Source: Sphingomonas sp. H160509 (GTDB taxonomy: Bacteria; Pseudomonadota; Alphaproteobacteria; Sphingomonadales; Sphingomonadaceae). Taken from it: a stretch of 64,000 nucleotides of DNA. The notes under the pieces are model-generated. The model saw nothing but the letters and a program-made list of their open reading frames with translations, was not told where the DNA came from and ran no database searches. Both the position numbers and the translations under genes were made by a program. This document shows positions 36,813-47,779 of this stretch, one piece after another. The DNA is taken from the NCBI RefSeq assembly GCF_024124765.2, contig NZ_JAMXSR020000001.1:62001-126000 (forward strand), given 5' to 3'. Every line of letters begins with the position of its first letter. The first letter of the stretch is position 1.

Positions 36813-38219
36813 TCAGGCAGCGTGAAGGGCGGAAGGCTCCAGTCCCAGCCAGCGCCGCGCTTGAGGGAGGCGACGCAGCAGGACCCTTTCAACAATCGCC
36901 ACGACCACCAGCGTCACGCCGAACAGCGGCATATAGATCCCAAGTCCGACGATCGCTGCGACCAACAAGGGCCGGTAGCGTGGGCGCGCCGATGGCACCG
37001 GCGCACCCAACAAGCCCGTTGGTCGCCTCCGCCACCACATAACCCCGCCCGATACGGCTAAAACGACCAGCAACAGCGCAGTGAGCGTACCGAGGATCTG
37101 GTTGGCGATACCGAACAGCGCGCCCTCGTGCGCCGCGATGCCGTAGCCAATGACCCGGTCGATCCAATGGCGGTCGGCGAACGCGACACGGCCGACAAGG
37201 CGGCCTGTCGCACCATCGACCTGCGCGTCCGATCGCAGTGGGCGATCGGCTGCGTCCGATGACACCGCCCACGGCGCGCCTTCATGCTCGGGCGGAGACA
37301 GCAGCACGGGCGGCGCGATCCGCAACGGCCGGACCGTCGCGATCACGCGGGCAAGTTCACCCGGTCGGATCGTGGGCGTGGCCATGACCATGCCGTCATG
37401 CCCGGCGTGAGGGCCGAGCATTGCGTCCGTTTTCGGCGTCGGCGCCTTTCCGCTGATCGTCCAGTCAACCGGACCCTGCGTCGCGCCCGTGAGCGTGCGG
37501 ACTTCGCCGAGATAGCTGCCCCAGGCGTTTGCCCACGGAAGGCCAGTGAGGATCAGCCCGAGCGCGAACACCGACACCCAGATGCCGGCAGTCGCGTGAA
37601 TATCACGCCAGAACACGCGTCGGCCGCCCCTCAGGCGCGGGTAGAGGGCACCCGCGAGCCCTTTCCGGTTGCGCGGCCACCACAGATAGAGACCTGTCAG
37701 GAGCATGACGATCGCCCAGCAGGCGGCGATCTCGACGAGGTAGCTGCCCCACACCCCCGCCAGCAATTCGCCGTGAAGACGCGACACGACATTGAGCGGC
37801 CGATCTTCCTCGCCAATGACGTTCAGCACCGCAAGCGAGTGCGGATCGACGTAGACGCGGTGATCAAAGCCATCACTGGAGACGATGATACGCACGGCGT
37901 TTCCCGGCTTTTCTGGGAGCATATATTTATGCAGCGACGATCCTGGCACCGCAGCTGGTGCCGCGTGGACCTGCGCATCGGGTGAGACCGTCCGCCCGGC
38001 AACGGGGAGATGATTGTAGGGCCGGTCCAACACTGCTTCCAGCTGTGGCCGCCACAGATAGATCGTGCCCGTCAGCGACAGCCAGATGATGAACGGGATG
38101 CAGAACAGGCCAGCATAAAAGTGCCAGCGCCATACCGCGTTGTACCACCGTACGCCGGGTGTCCGCCGGCTGTTAGGTGGGTTCCCGTTCAAGGCTGAAG
38201 TGTCCATGCCCGCCATCAT
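36813..38219 (-). CDS. PepSY-associated membrane protein (reductase-like)
   Basis: About 468 residues, with four or five membrane segments (the first at residues about 25-50) and PepSY domains in the large periplasmic loops. Conserved HFYAGLFCIPF and RDIHATAGIW histidines may bind heme. Such proteins accompany siderophore receptors and are thought to reduce or release iron at the inner membrane. ATG 38219 overlaps the TonB receptor 2 stop (ATGA), so the two are one operon. Confidence 0.85.
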   Translation of the reverse strand: MMAGMDTSALNGNPPNSRRTPGVRWYNAVWRWHFYAGLFCIPFIIWLSLTGTIYLWRPQLEAVLDRPYNHLPVAGRTVSPDAQVHAAPAAVPGSSLHKYMLPEKPGNAVRIIVSSDGFDHRVYVDPHSLAVLNVIGEEDRPLNVVSRLHGELLAGVWGSYLVEIAACWAIVMLLTGLYLWWPRNRKGLAGALYPRLRGGRRVFWRDIHATAGIWVSVFALGLILTGLPWANAWGSYLGEVRTLTGATQGPVDWTISGKAPTPKTDAMLGPHAGHDGMVMATPTIRPGELARVIATVRPLRIAPPVLLSPPEHEGAPWAVSSDAADRPLRSDAQVDGATGRLVGRVAFADRHWIDRVIGYGIAAHEGALFGIANQILGTLTALLLVVLAVSGGVMWWRRRPTGLLGAPVPSARPRYRPLLVAAIVGLGIYMPLFGVTLVVVAIVERVLLRRLPQARRWLGLEPSALHAA

Positions 38220-40590
38220 AATGCCTTGGTCAGACGTATCCCGACCGTCCGCGGCGGGCCGACGAGATAGGAAAAGTAGCTGGTCGCAGTGGTGTTGCCG
38301 GGGGACGTCGTGAACTCCTGCCCAAAGACTGGTACGGCGTCGAACAGGTTGGTAACGAACAGGTCGACCCCCCACGCTGCCACGCATCGTCACCCCCCGC
38401 CGAGGCGTCGACCAGCGTATAGGCCGGACGCGGCAGCACCTCACCTTCACCAAACCCGCTGTTGGACCCGCCGACGTGACGCGCCGCGGCAAACAGATTG
38501 CCGGTCAGACCATCTATGAGTGCTGCTTCGTACTCGCCGTGCACATTCCACAGCCAGCGCGGCACATCGAGCACACGCGACCCTGCCGGCAGAAGCAGGT
38601 TGGGGACGTCGTTGCGGTAGGTCGCGTCGGTGAACGAACCGCCCGCATGAAGATCGAGTCCGCGGATTGGCGACACGGTGACCTCAAGCTCGCCGCCACG
38701 GCTACGAACCCGGCCGGCGTTGACGGTGAAGGAGATGGTCGTCGCATTGTTGATCCCGCACGCTGTCTGGAACGCCTGCTGATAATCCTTCCAGTCGATC
38801 GCATAAGCAGCGCCGTTGATCCGCACGCGACCGCCCCACAGGCTGGTCTTGGCGCCGATTTCGTAATTATCGGTACGGTCGCTGTCGTAGGGTGGCGGTA
38901 CGTCGGGAATGCCTGCCGCGCGACGTTCCGCGGCCGAGCAGATATCGTCGGTCACGGGCGCATTGACGCCGCCTGTCCGGAAGCCCTGCGAGTAGCTGGC
39001 GTAGAGCGTCGCGGCACGGCTTGGCTCATAGCTCAGCGTGAAGCGCGGTGTGACGCCATTCTCGCGATTGCGCTCGTCATAATCGTAGGCGAGATCGCCG
39101 CCTGCGACGCCACCGACCCCGTAGCGTCGGCTCGCTTCGCGCTGGCGATAGGCAAACACGCGTGCGCCAGCGGCGACCTTCACCTTCGGTACAACGGCAT
39201 AGGTCAGCTCGCCGAAGGCCGCGATCTCGCTCTCACGGAAGCGCACCGTCGTGTCCTGGATGACGGCCGGACTGCTGGCACCAAGCGGCAGCGGCGCGGT
39301 AACGCCGAACAGGTCTGCGACGGTGATCGTACGGCCGGAGTCCTGATGGAGATCGCGGTAGAGCGCGCCGAACACATATTGCAGCCGCCCTGGGCCATCG
39401 GACACCGCGCGCACCTCCTGCGTGAATTGTTTCGTGCGACCGAAATCCTTGAGCGGCGTTGGGAACAGCTTGCCGCCTGGACCCGGCCCGACGATGTCCT
39501 CGACGATCGGAGAATCGAATGCCGTGACGTCGAACGACAGCCGGTTGCGCCGGTCGAGCCAGGACGAATTGGATGACACGGTGAACCCGCCAAGCGCATC
39601 GAACCGGTTCTCGATCAGCAGCGAGCCGATGACGAACTCGTCCTTGGCGTACGTGTCCGCATACCGCGCCTTGAGCCGCGCGCGCTTGCCGAAGGTCACG
39701 TCGCTATGGGGACGGTCCGCATTGCTGTAGGCGTCCTGCCAGACCAACGACGGGGTGATCGTCAGGGTCGGCGTCGCATTCCAGCGCAGCGCAGCGCGAA
39801 CCGTGCCTGTACGCGTCCAGTTGACGTCCTTGCGAACCGCCGACGTTCCCGCATTCTCGGTCAGGTCGCCGGTGGCGGGCCGCAGATCGTCGATCCAGCC
39901 GCCCTGCCGGACAAACCCGCCCGAGACGCGCAGCGCCAACCTATCGGCGACGATCGGCAGATTGAGCATGGCCTTGGCGTCCCAGCTCGTGCCGCCATCG
40001 GTGATGGTCGAAATGCTCGCCTGACTCAGTGCAGCGATCTTAGATGCGTCGGGCTGGTTGGTCACGATGCGGACAAGGCCGCCCATCGATGACGATCCGA
40101 ACAGCACGCCTTGCGGTCCGCGCAGCACTTCGACCCGAGCGACATCGAACAGCTGCGGGTCGGGCTGCGAAAAGCCGCGGAGTGCGCGGGTCTGAAGCGG
40201 GGTCTCGTCGAGGTAGACGCCCGTGGTCGGCGACTGGACGAACCCCACCCCGCCGATCCCGCGTATGATGTACTGCGAGTTGCCGGGTCCCGTGGTCGCA
40301 AAGGCCAGGCCCGGCACGGAGTCCGCGACGCGAGAAAAGTCCTGCGCATTGAGGCGGCGCAGCAGGTCAGCGGACAGAATGGTGACGCTTGCCGGCACAT
40401 CCTGAAGCGCCTGCGGGCGTTTCAGCGCCGTGATGATGATGTCGTCAGTTTCTGCCGGTCCGACGCCCTGCGCATTGGTGGCTGTAGTGTCGGGCTTCCT
40501 GGCGGGTGCCGCCAGCTCCTGAGCAGATGCTGGTACGGCGAGTAGGAGGCAGGGTAGACACACCCCTGCCATCACGTGAGATCGGGTCAT
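38216..40590 (-). CDS. TonB-dependent receptor 2 (frameshifted)
   Basis: About 791 residues. A signal peptide ends AVPASAQE. A TonB box region (DDIIITALKRPQ) precedes a plug with VARVEVLRGPQGVLFGSSSM, then the barrel. A G is missing in the run opposite 38368-38373. Correction gives a C-terminus with VDLFVTNLFDAV and a final LTKAL. It resembles the iron-complex receptors of the sphingomonad type. Start ATG 40590. Substrate unknown; follows a DUF2946 gene as receptor 1 does. Confidence 0.85.
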
Positions 40591-40670
40591 GAATAGGCCT
40601 TTGACCGGCCCCCGCAATTGCACGCGGGCCGTGGACGTGGTTGCTCCTGAAAGAGCACGCGATCAGTTGG

Positions 40671-41081
40671 TCAAAGGACGGCTGGGGGGCCTCGAAGCGG
40701 AGGCCGAAGATGGCTGCGGCGAATGATCGCCGGCAGCACGGTTGGTGACAGCCCGACCGCCATGACGAAGGCGATCAGGGTGACGAGCTGAATAGGATCG
40801 ATCGCACCGAGCGTTGCGGCTGACAGGCCCGCAAACGCGCACGGCATTTCAGCCTTGCCGTGGTCCTGCGACTTGCCATGATCGGGCATGTCGCCATGCA
40901 TCCCCGGCATCGCCATCGTCACGGCTCGAGGGGCGACGCCGGAACATAGCTCGATTGTGATCCGGCCATGCTCGCTGCCGATCATGTACCCGGTCGGTAC
41001 GAGCAGCTTGAGCAACAGCGTTGCCGCGCACACGAGCACAGCGAAGTAGCGTTGCGCTAGGAGGCGACGAACGGCGAACAC
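40671..41081 (-). CDS. DUF2946-like membrane protein with Met/His-rich segment (paralogue of 33216)
   Basis: 136 residues from GTG 41081. Nearly the same sequence as the 33216 protein: AVLVCAATLLLKLLVPTGYM, MAMPGMHGDM, DHGKSQDHGKAEMPCAFAG, then a second membrane helix and a shared PPLRGPPA tail. The two genes head mirrored operons. Metal binding is inferred from composition only. Confidence 0.75.
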   Translation of the reverse strand: MFAVRRLLAQRYFAVLVCAATLLLKLLVPTGYMIGSEHGRITIELCSGVAPRAVTMAMPGMHGDMPDHGKSQDHGKAEMPCAFAGLSAATLGAIDPIQLVTLIAFVMAVGLSPTVLPAIIRRSHLRPPLRGPPAVL

Positions 41082-41239
41082 CGAACGCGGGTAGCGCAGG
41101 CAGGCAGTCCTGTCATTGCCGTGTCGATCTCCCCTGCAAACGGACGGGATCAGAGAAGGCCGAGGCTGTCTTGCCGATCGGAACCTTCCCCGGTACGCAA
41201 TGTCCGTCAGGCCGGAGAAGTATCTCCGATCTGACAATG

Positions 41240-41456
41240 ATCGCGCTGGTGTCCCGAGAGGGACTTAATAGGGAACACGGTGTGGGAGACGCTCTCCCGA
41301 AGCCGAGGCTGTCCCTGCAACTGTAAGCGGCGAGCGAGACGTATATCGCGTCCTCTTCCAGAGGGTGCAGCCACTGGATCAATGCCGTAACGGCCGAGAT
41401 CCGGGAAGGCCGTATGTCGAGCGACGACCCGTGAGCCAGGAGACCTGCCAGCGTCT
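41240..41456 (+). ncRNA. Cobalamin (AdoCbl) riboswitch
   Basis: Hallmarks in order: GAGGGACTTAATAGGGAACA (41257-41276), CTGCAACTGTAAGCGG (about 41317), CCACTGG (about 41370), GGGAAGGCCG (about 41403) and the B12 box AGCCAGGAGACCTGCC (41434-41449). About 180 nt separate it from the TonB receptor 3 start, enough for an expression platform. Cobalamin would be expected to repress the receptor. Confidence 0.92.
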
Positions 41457-41635
41457 GGTCGCTCTTGCTTTGGTCCAGGGGATGGTCGGGGCACGGTTCT
41501 TCCGTCTGAGCGACGAACGAGCGGCGGGGGTCGCATCGGTTCGTGTCGCGGGCGCTTGCGTCCGCCTGCCGACGCGTGCCGACCGTTCACAGCGGACGCC
41601 CCCGTCCGAAGTCGCTTGGCGCACGGGGGACGGAC

Positions 41636-43676
41636 ATGAAGAATCTTAGATTACGAACGAAATGGCTCGAATGCGTAGCACTCGCTTCGGCATGTAGCAC
41701 CACACCCGCATGGGCTCAGGTGCAAGACACCGAGGCTGTGCCGTCACAGGCAACGAACGACATCGTCGTGTTCGGCCGCGGCGAAGCGAAGATCGGTGTT
41801 GCCCATGCAGCAAGTGAGGGCACCGTCGCCGGTGCCGACCTTCTGGTTCGCCCGCTGCTGCGCGTTGCCGAACTGCTGGAGGCGATACCTGGCATGGTCG
41901 CTGCGCAGCATTCGGGAAGCGGCAAGGCCAACCAGTATTTCCTACGTGGCTTCAATCTCGATCACGGTTCGGACTTCACGACTTATATCGACGGGGTGCA
42001 AATGAACCTGCGCACCCACGGTCATGGCCAAGGCTATCTCGATCTCAACGGACTGATCCCGGAGATCGTCGCGCGCGAGGATTTTCGCAAAGGGCCATAC
42101 CGTGCCGATGGCGGCGACTTCGCGCTGGCGGGGGCTGCCTACATGACCACGATCGACAGCTTTGCTCGGCCGTGGCTTTCGGTCGAGGGCGGCTCTTATG
42201 GCTATGGTCGGATCGCCGCGGGCGGGACGATTGATGGCATTGGTGCGGGAAAGCTGACGTTCGTCGCGCAAACCAAGGTCTATGACGGACCATGGGAGGA
42301 GCCCGAACATCTACGACATGCATCTGGCTTTGCGAAATATACCGCCCCAGCTGGGGCAGGCCAGATCGAAGCGTCGCTTAACGCCTACCGCGCGACCTGG
42401 CGTCCGACCGAACAGATTCCCGAGCGCATCATCGGTACCACGCCCTGCAAGGACGTGTTCTGTTCACCCGATCCGACTGCACGCGGCGAAACGACACGGC
42501 TCGTCGGCAACGTCGCAGTGCGCCAGCCTGACTGGTACGCCAACGTCTATGGTCAGTTCTACGACTGGTCGATGTATTCGAACCCGACCTACACCGACCT
42601 GGACGGGACCAGCGCGCAGATCCGCCAGTTCGACAAACGCTGGATCGTCGGCGCGAGGGGCGAAAAGCGCTGGACGCTCGCACCAGCTCTCGCCGTCTCG
42701 CTCGGTACCGAAGAGCGCTACGACCATATCGGCAGCGTCGGTGTGTATCGCACCAGCGCGCGATCGTTCCTGTCGTCGCTCGGCCGCTACCATGTCGAAG
42801 AAGCGTCGGCAGCATTGTATGGCGAAGCGACGTGGACGCCCGTTACGGGTCTCCGCCTGATTGGCGGGGTTCGTGGGGACTATTATCACTACGTCGTTCG
42901 CGCGCGGGATCAGGCGGCGGTGTTGGCGGGGGGCAGGCAGCGGCGACGACACGATCCTGTCGCCCAAGGCATCGATCGCGTACTCGCCGACCGACCGGCT
43001 GGAGTTCTACGGCAACTGGGGGCGCGGGTTCCACTCCAACGACGTCCGCGGCGCGGTAAACGTTGAAACGCCGGTGCCTGTGCTGGTCCGCGGCAGCGGC
43101 CGTGAAGTCGGCGCCCGGTGGCAGCTGCCCGGCATTACGCTGACCGCGACCTATTGGTGGCTCGACGTCGACAGTGAACTGCGCTTCGTCGGCGACTCCA
43201 ATGCGGTCGAGCCGACCGGTGCGAGCGAACGTCGTGGCTATGAACTGGTGGCGTTCTGGCGGCCTAGGCCGTGGCTTGCGATCGACGGCAATTACACCGC
43301 GAGCCGGTCGCGGTACGACAATGGCGATCGCATTCCGAACGCCTTCGAGAACGCCGCATCCGCCGGGATCGCGCTGGTGCTCGATCCGTGGGAGGCAAGC
43401 GTTCGCGTCCGTCACCTCGGGCCTTATCCGCTGATCGAAGACAATAGCGTCCGGGATTCAGGAAGCACCGTCGTCAACGTCCGGGCGGCCCGCAAAATCG
43501 GCCGGTTCGAGGTGTATGGCGAGGTGCTCAACATTCTCGACAGCCGTGACAAGGACATCGCCTATTTTTACGAATCCTATATTCCGTCGTTTGAAACTTC
43601 GGGACCCACCGATGGTCGGTTGAGCCGCGTAGTTGAGCCACGCACCTTGCGCCTGGGTACCCGGGTAAGCTTCTAG
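41636..43676 (+). CDS. TonB-dependent receptor 3 under cobalamin riboswitch (frameshifted)
   Basis: About 680 residues: a signal peptide (TPAWAQ), a TonB box region, and a plug with the striking segments YFLRGFNLDHGSDFTTYIDG and THGHGQGYLDLNG. The barrel ends LGTRVSF with terminal Phe. One extra G in the run 42927-42932 breaks the frame. The His-rich plug family is distinct from BtuB. With the upstream riboswitch, cobalamin, a corrinoid precursor or cobalt are the likely cargo. Confidence 0.85.
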
Positions 43677-43686
43677 AGCCTGCAAG

Positions 43687-43720
43687 ATGATCGCCAGCCC
43701 AAGCTACGGCTGGCGATCAT
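43687..43720 (+). terminator. Long hairpin after TonB receptor 3
   Basis: A perfect 13-bp stem ATGATCGCCAGCC/GGCTGGCGATCAT with loop CAAGCTAC, 10 bp past the stop. It lacks a long T run, so the terminator call is likely but not certain. Confidence 0.6.
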
Positions 43721-44028
43721 TCAATTGTTGTATCGCTGCAACGCTCTGCACTTGGGCCCATCCGGTAGACTCCACGTCTAAAGCTCTCTCCGGACAATTC
43801 TCGATACCCCCACGTTAGACGTGGCGCCTTCGAATCATAATTCGACTACGAAAGACCGCCAGTTTAAGCCGGTTCGCGTTTTACGAGTAGTTGGCGATCG
43901 CTAAAGACCTAGACGACGTTACGTAATGCCCGTGCAAACAGGATCAGTACCGCACGAAGCTCGCTATTACTTATAGCTCCAATCGCTGTGTTGATGGGCA
44001 TCTAGCATCGCCGTCGTTTATCTGAGCC
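43721..44028. other. Non-coding gap with distant inverted repeat
   Basis: About 300 bp between convergent genes with no supported gene. It contains CCACGTCTAA (43772-43781) and its inverse TTAGACGTGG (43815-43824). Confidence 0.4.
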
Positions 44029-44735
44029 TCAACGCAGTTTTCTAGCATTGTTGTCTGCACGGCGTGTGGCCGCATGCACTTTCACACGTTCTAAGAGTAA
44101 ATCGAGATCCTGACGACCAATGTCGAATGTCTCACCAAGGTCCGCGAGTGCTGCGTCGAGGTCTTCCGGATGGGGGATGGTATCGCCTCCCAGAACAGCA
44201 GGCACGGCCGTCATTGCGACAGCACGATGCGGGTAGGAATGCTTTGATAGCATATGAAAAAGCATCCCGGCAGCGGTCAGGATCACGGCATTAATACCAA
44301 CAGGCAGGACCGGAAACATCCAGCCCGCTGCCGTAACGGCAGGTCCGCCTATGACTGCGGTCAGTGCGGCAGCCCCGCCAGGAGGGTGGAGACAGCGCAG
44401 CAGCGACATTGCCAAGATCGCGCCTCCGACTGCCAAGCGCCGCTCGCAAGCGCGGGCGATGACACCATGGATGCGATCCCCACCCCGACAACGGCTGAGA
44501 TTACGTTGCCACCAATCACTGACCAGGGCTGCGCAAGCGGGCTGGCCGGTACGGCGAAGATGAGCACTGCGGAAGCGCCCATCGGGGCCACTAGCAGAAT
44601 CGCCGTCCATCCGTTTCCGAACGCCATCGCTGTCACGGCCGCAGTAAGCGTAATTCCGACCGCAGCACCGGTACACGCCAACAGCCGATCGCCGAATGTG
44701 GCACCAGCGAGGATCGGGGCAAAAAGCGCACGCAA
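44029..44735 (-). CDS. HPP-family membrane protein (frameshifted)
   Basis: About 235 residues. The HPP family signature is clear: LLVAPMGASAVLIFAVPASPLAQPW-SVIGGNV, then LRCLHPPGGAAALTAVIGG, with four membrane segments and a soluble C-terminal tail. A T/A appears missing near 44435 between PALASGA and LAVGGAIL. The start is uncertain: TTG 44735, just after the LysR stop, gives the expected N-terminus. The family is linked to nitrite or small-solute transport; the substrate here is unknown. Confidence 0.75.
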
Positions 44736-44740
44736 ACAGA

Positions 44741-45616
44741 TTACCCTTTGTTGAGAGGCTTGGAATTGATCTGCTCGCCCGGACGGTCGGACAGCACTTC
44801 GCTCATCGCAGCGACCAGCTCTCCCGTCGCGCCATCGCTTTCCCAGGCATAGATCGACACCACCAACGGCGCGTCCGCGACAAAGATGGAACTGGCACGA
44901 ACGGCGTGTGCGGCGACGGTACTGACGGGCAGCACCGACACTCCTAGCCCGGCCTCGATTGCGGACAAGACACTGCCCAGGCTGTTGCCGGTAAAGGCGA
45001 TGTACCACCTTCGGCGCTCGCGCTCTATCCGGTCGATCATTAGGTCACGGTACAATCCGCCCGGTGGAAACGTCACGAGAGGGATAGGGTCAGGCCAGTC
45101 GTTGCAAATGTCTGTGGCTTCGAACCAGCCAAGCGGTTCGGAAAAGCTGGCGCGGGCGTCGCCATCTGCTCTCGCCTCCTTGACGATGGCGATGTCGAAT
45201 TCGCCGGCACGGAAGCGTTTGGTCAGATCGCGGCTGAGGCCTGTCGTCACATCTAACCGGATTTCACGATGCCGTTCGGCGAACCGTGCAAACTGCTGGC
45301 TCATAGCCTGAGTCACGACATCGTCGGGCAGTCCGATGCGGATCGTGATCGTTCCCGATGGGTCGACCAGCAATGTCTGCGCTTCATCCTGCAAGGCCAG
45401 TAACCGCCGTGCATAGCCTAGCAACCGCTCGCCCGAAGGCGTCGGCGAAATAGGCCTTGCCGATCGATCGATCAGCGACTGCCCGACTGCCGCTTCGAGG
45501 CGGCCAAGATGCTGGCTCACCGTCGACTGGGTGGAATTAAGACGATCGGCTGCGATCGTGAAGCTCGCGGCATCGGCGATAGCGACGAAGGTACGGAGCA
45601 ATCTCGGGTCGAGCAT
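44741..45616 (-). CDS. LysR-family transcription regulator
   Basis: 291 residues. The N-terminal winged HTH (LLRTFVAIADAASFTIAADR, STVSQHLGRLE) is followed by a periplasmic-binding-like effector domain. It is divergent from the 45718-49156 operon with a 101-bp shared promoter region, the usual arrangement for a LysR protein and its target. The inducer is presumably a pathway ureide or pyrimidine; inference. Confidence 0.9.
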   Translation of the reverse strand: MLDPRLLRTFVAIADAASFTIAADRLNSTQSTVSQHLGRLEAAVGQSLIDRSARPISPTPSGERLLGYARRLLALQDEAQTLLVDPSGTITIRIGLPDDVVTQAMSQQFARFAERHREIRLDVTTGLSRDLTKRFRAGEFDIAIVKEARADGDARASFSEPLGWFEATDICNDWPDPIPLVTFPPGGLYRDLMIDRIERERRRWYIAFTGNSLGSVLSAIEAGLGVSVLPVSTVAAHAVRASSIFVADAPLVVSIYAWESDGATGELVAAMSEVLSDRPGEQINSKPLNKG

Positions 45617-45717
45617 ATCGGTATCCTAATATCGAATGCCTATCATTCAAATATCTCATTCGTAAATGCCGTCAACCGCGCCCACTTGCAGATTTTAATA
45701 AGCCAAGGACCGCTGAT

Positions 45718-46947
45718 TTGCGTGACGCCGTTGCACCCTGCCTGTTTCGAAACGCTCTGCTGAAAGATGGTCGGACCAGCGATCTGGCCGTGTCGGACGG
45801 TCAGTTTGTTGATCCGGCATCGCTGGCAGCCAGTGCCGATAGCATCGACCTGGCAGGGCTTCTGGTCCTTCCCGCATTGGTCGAAGGCCACATCCATCTC
45901 GACAAGAGCTTCGTTGGCGATGACTGGCGTCCGCATCGCCAAGCCGAAAGCCTTGGCGAACGCTTGGGTATCGAGAAACAGCTGCTTGCGGATGCATTGC
46001 CGGTCACGGATCGTGCCCATGCACTGCTGGCGCAGGCGCACGGTTTCGGCACGGTCGCGATGCGTAGCCATGTCGACGTCGATGCGTCGCTCGGCCTCGC
46101 CAATCTGCATGCGGTGATGGCGGCGTGCGAGCCGTGGCGGGACCGCGTCGATGTCGAGATCGTCGCGTTTCCCCAGGCCGGCATCCTTGCATCCCCCGGG
46201 ACCGCCGATCTACTCGATGCGGCCGTTCGGGAAGGGGCACGCGTCGTCGGCGGGCTGGACCCTTCGGCGTTCGACGGTGATGCCGACGCGCACCTCGACG
46301 TGGTGTTCGGCGTGGCGGAACGGCACGGCGTGAAGATCGATATCCACCTCCACGAACCCGGTCGACAGGGGATCGAGCAGCTGCGCCGGATCGCTGCACG
46401 AACGATCGCGATCGGAATGCAGGGCAAGGTTGTCGTGAGCCACGCCTATGCGCTCGGCGATGTCGGGCCGGACGAAGTCGCCCGCACGGCCGATATCCTA
46501 GCGGAAGCCGGCGTAGCGATCATGACGAATGCGCCGGGTGACCGCGCCTTCCCTCCGATCAAAATGCTGCGTGCTGCAGGCGTGCGTGTGTTTGCCGGCA
46601 ACGACAATATCCGCGATGCCTGGTGGCCGTATGGCGATGCCGACATGCTCGGGCGGGCGATGATGATCGGGTATCGATCAAGCTTCTTCACCGACGCCGA
46701 TCTCGCGACCGCGCTGGATATGGCTACGACGGATGCAGCATCGGTACTGGGGCTCCGACGTTACGGCTTGGCTATCGGTGACGAAGCGACGTTCCTCATA
46801 GTCGATGCAGAAAACGCCGCGTCTGCAGTTGCCGCTCCGCCGCGCGACCGTCGTCTGATCCAGCAGGGTGCGATCGTACCATCAGGCACATCGCGGCTCG
46901 ACACCCTCTTTTCCCGATACGACACTCAGCAAGGATATCGCTCATGA
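45718..46947 (+). CDS. Cytosine-deaminase-like amidohydrolase
   Basis: About 409 residues from a TTG at 45718. Metal site motifs: GHIHLDKSF (HxH), HLHEPG, VSHAYALG, and GNDNIRDAWWPYGDADM with the catalytic Asp, as in CodA-type amidohydrolases. No signal peptide, so cytosolic. First gene of a five-gene operon, opposite its probable LysR regulator. The true substrate may be a cyclic ureide or pyrimidine rather than cytosine. Confidence 0.85.
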   Translation: MRDAVAPCLFRNALLKDGRTSDLAVSDGQFVDPASLAASADSIDLAGLLVLPALVEGHIHLDKSFVGDDWRPHRQAESLGERLGIEKQLLADALPVTDRAHALLAQAHGFGTVAMRSHVDVDASLGLANLHAVMAACEPWRDRVDVEIVAFPQAGILASPGTADLLDAAVREGARVVGGLDPSAFDGDADAHLDVVFGVAERHGVKIDIHLHEPGRQGIEQLRRIAARTIAIGMQGKVVVSHAYALGDVGPDEVARTADILAEAGVAIMTNAPGDRAFPPIKMLRAAGVRVFAGNDNIRDAWWPYGDADMLGRAMMIGYRSSFFTDADLATALDMATTDAASVLGLRRYGLAIGDEATFLIVDAENAASAVAAPPRDRRLIQQGAIVPSGTSRLDTLFSRYDTQQGYRS

Positions 46948-47335
46948 AGGCCATCGCTCTCGCTCTACTGCTCGGCGCAGTCGCCACCCCCGCCGCGGCA
47001 GCCGACATTTCCACTCACGTTCTTGATCTCGCCCGAGGCGTTGGCGGCAAGGCCGTGCCTGTAACCCTCTCGAAGCGTGCGGATGACGGACGCTGGCAAA
47101 GGTCGGCACCGCTACCACCGATGCCGATGGCCGCGTTCGTAGCTTTGGGGATGCCAAGTCGTTCGACACCGGAATCTACAAGCTCCAGTTCGACATGTCG
47201 CGCTATCCCAATGCGGCAGCGAGCCCGTTCTTTCCGGAAATCACGCTGACGTTCCGCGTGATCGACAAGGCGGGTCACTACCATGTGCCTGTCGTCGTCA
47301 GCCCCTATGGCTATTCCACCTACCGGGGAAACTGA
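46944..47335 (+). CDS. Periplasmic 5-hydroxyisourate hydrolase/transthyretin-like (frameshifted)
   Basis: About 130 residues after adding one A at 47098-47100. A signal peptide (LLGAVATPAAAA) is followed by the family motifs STHVLDLARGVGGKAVPV, TTDADGRV, FPEITLTFRV and a C-terminal YSTYRGN, close to the diagnostic YRGS. It hydrolyses 5-hydroxyisourate in urate breakdown; a secreted form acts in the periplasm. Overlaps the previous stop by 4 bp. Confidence 0.85.
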
Positions 47336-47337
47336 GT

Positions 47338-47739
47338 GTGACGGGCACGACGCTTCCCGTCACGCTCGCGGTAGCAGCTTCCCTCGGCACTATTAGCCTG
47401 TGGCTTGGCCTGCGGATCTTCCGCATGCGGTTGCGCGACAATGTGCTGATCGGCGACGGCGGTGAGGATGTACTTGCTGGACGGATGCGCGCTCATGCCA
47501 ATCTGGTCGAATATGCTCCGTTTGTCCTAGCGCTGCTGGCGCTGATTGAGCTCGCCCGCGGGTCTAGCCTGACGCTCGGGGTCACCGGTGCGATGTTTGT
47601 TGTCGCCCGGATCGCCCATCCGATCGGAATGGACCTGCGCCGCTCCAACGTACCGCGAGCAGGCGGTGCGATTCTGACATGGCTAGTGCTGGCATTCCTC
47701 GTCGGCTGGGCTGCGCTGATCGCAACCGGCGTCGCCTGA
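47338..47739 (+). CDS. MAPEG-family membrane protein
   Basis: 133 residues, four hydrophobic helices. The MAPEG pattern RMRAHANLVEYAPFVLALLALIE (in part) and an ARIAHPIGMD segment are present. GTG start 2 bp after the previous stop. MAPEG proteins include glutathione-dependent enzymes; the role here is unknown. Confidence 0.85.
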   Translation: MTGTTLPVTLAVAASLGTISLWLGLRIFRMRLRDNVLIGDGGEDVLAGRMRAHANLVEYAPFVLALLALIELARGSSLTLGVTGAMFVVARIAHPIGMDLRRSNVPRAGGAILTWLVLAFLVGWAALIATGVA

Positions 47740-47779
47740 TGCGCCTTCGCGCTAATTATTCCTGAAAGGTCACATCACG

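Noticed and set aside
683..43676. Programmed ribosomal frameshifting at homopolymers
   Set aside because: Too many unrelated genes, both directions of shift, and no consistent slippery heptamer or downstream structure.
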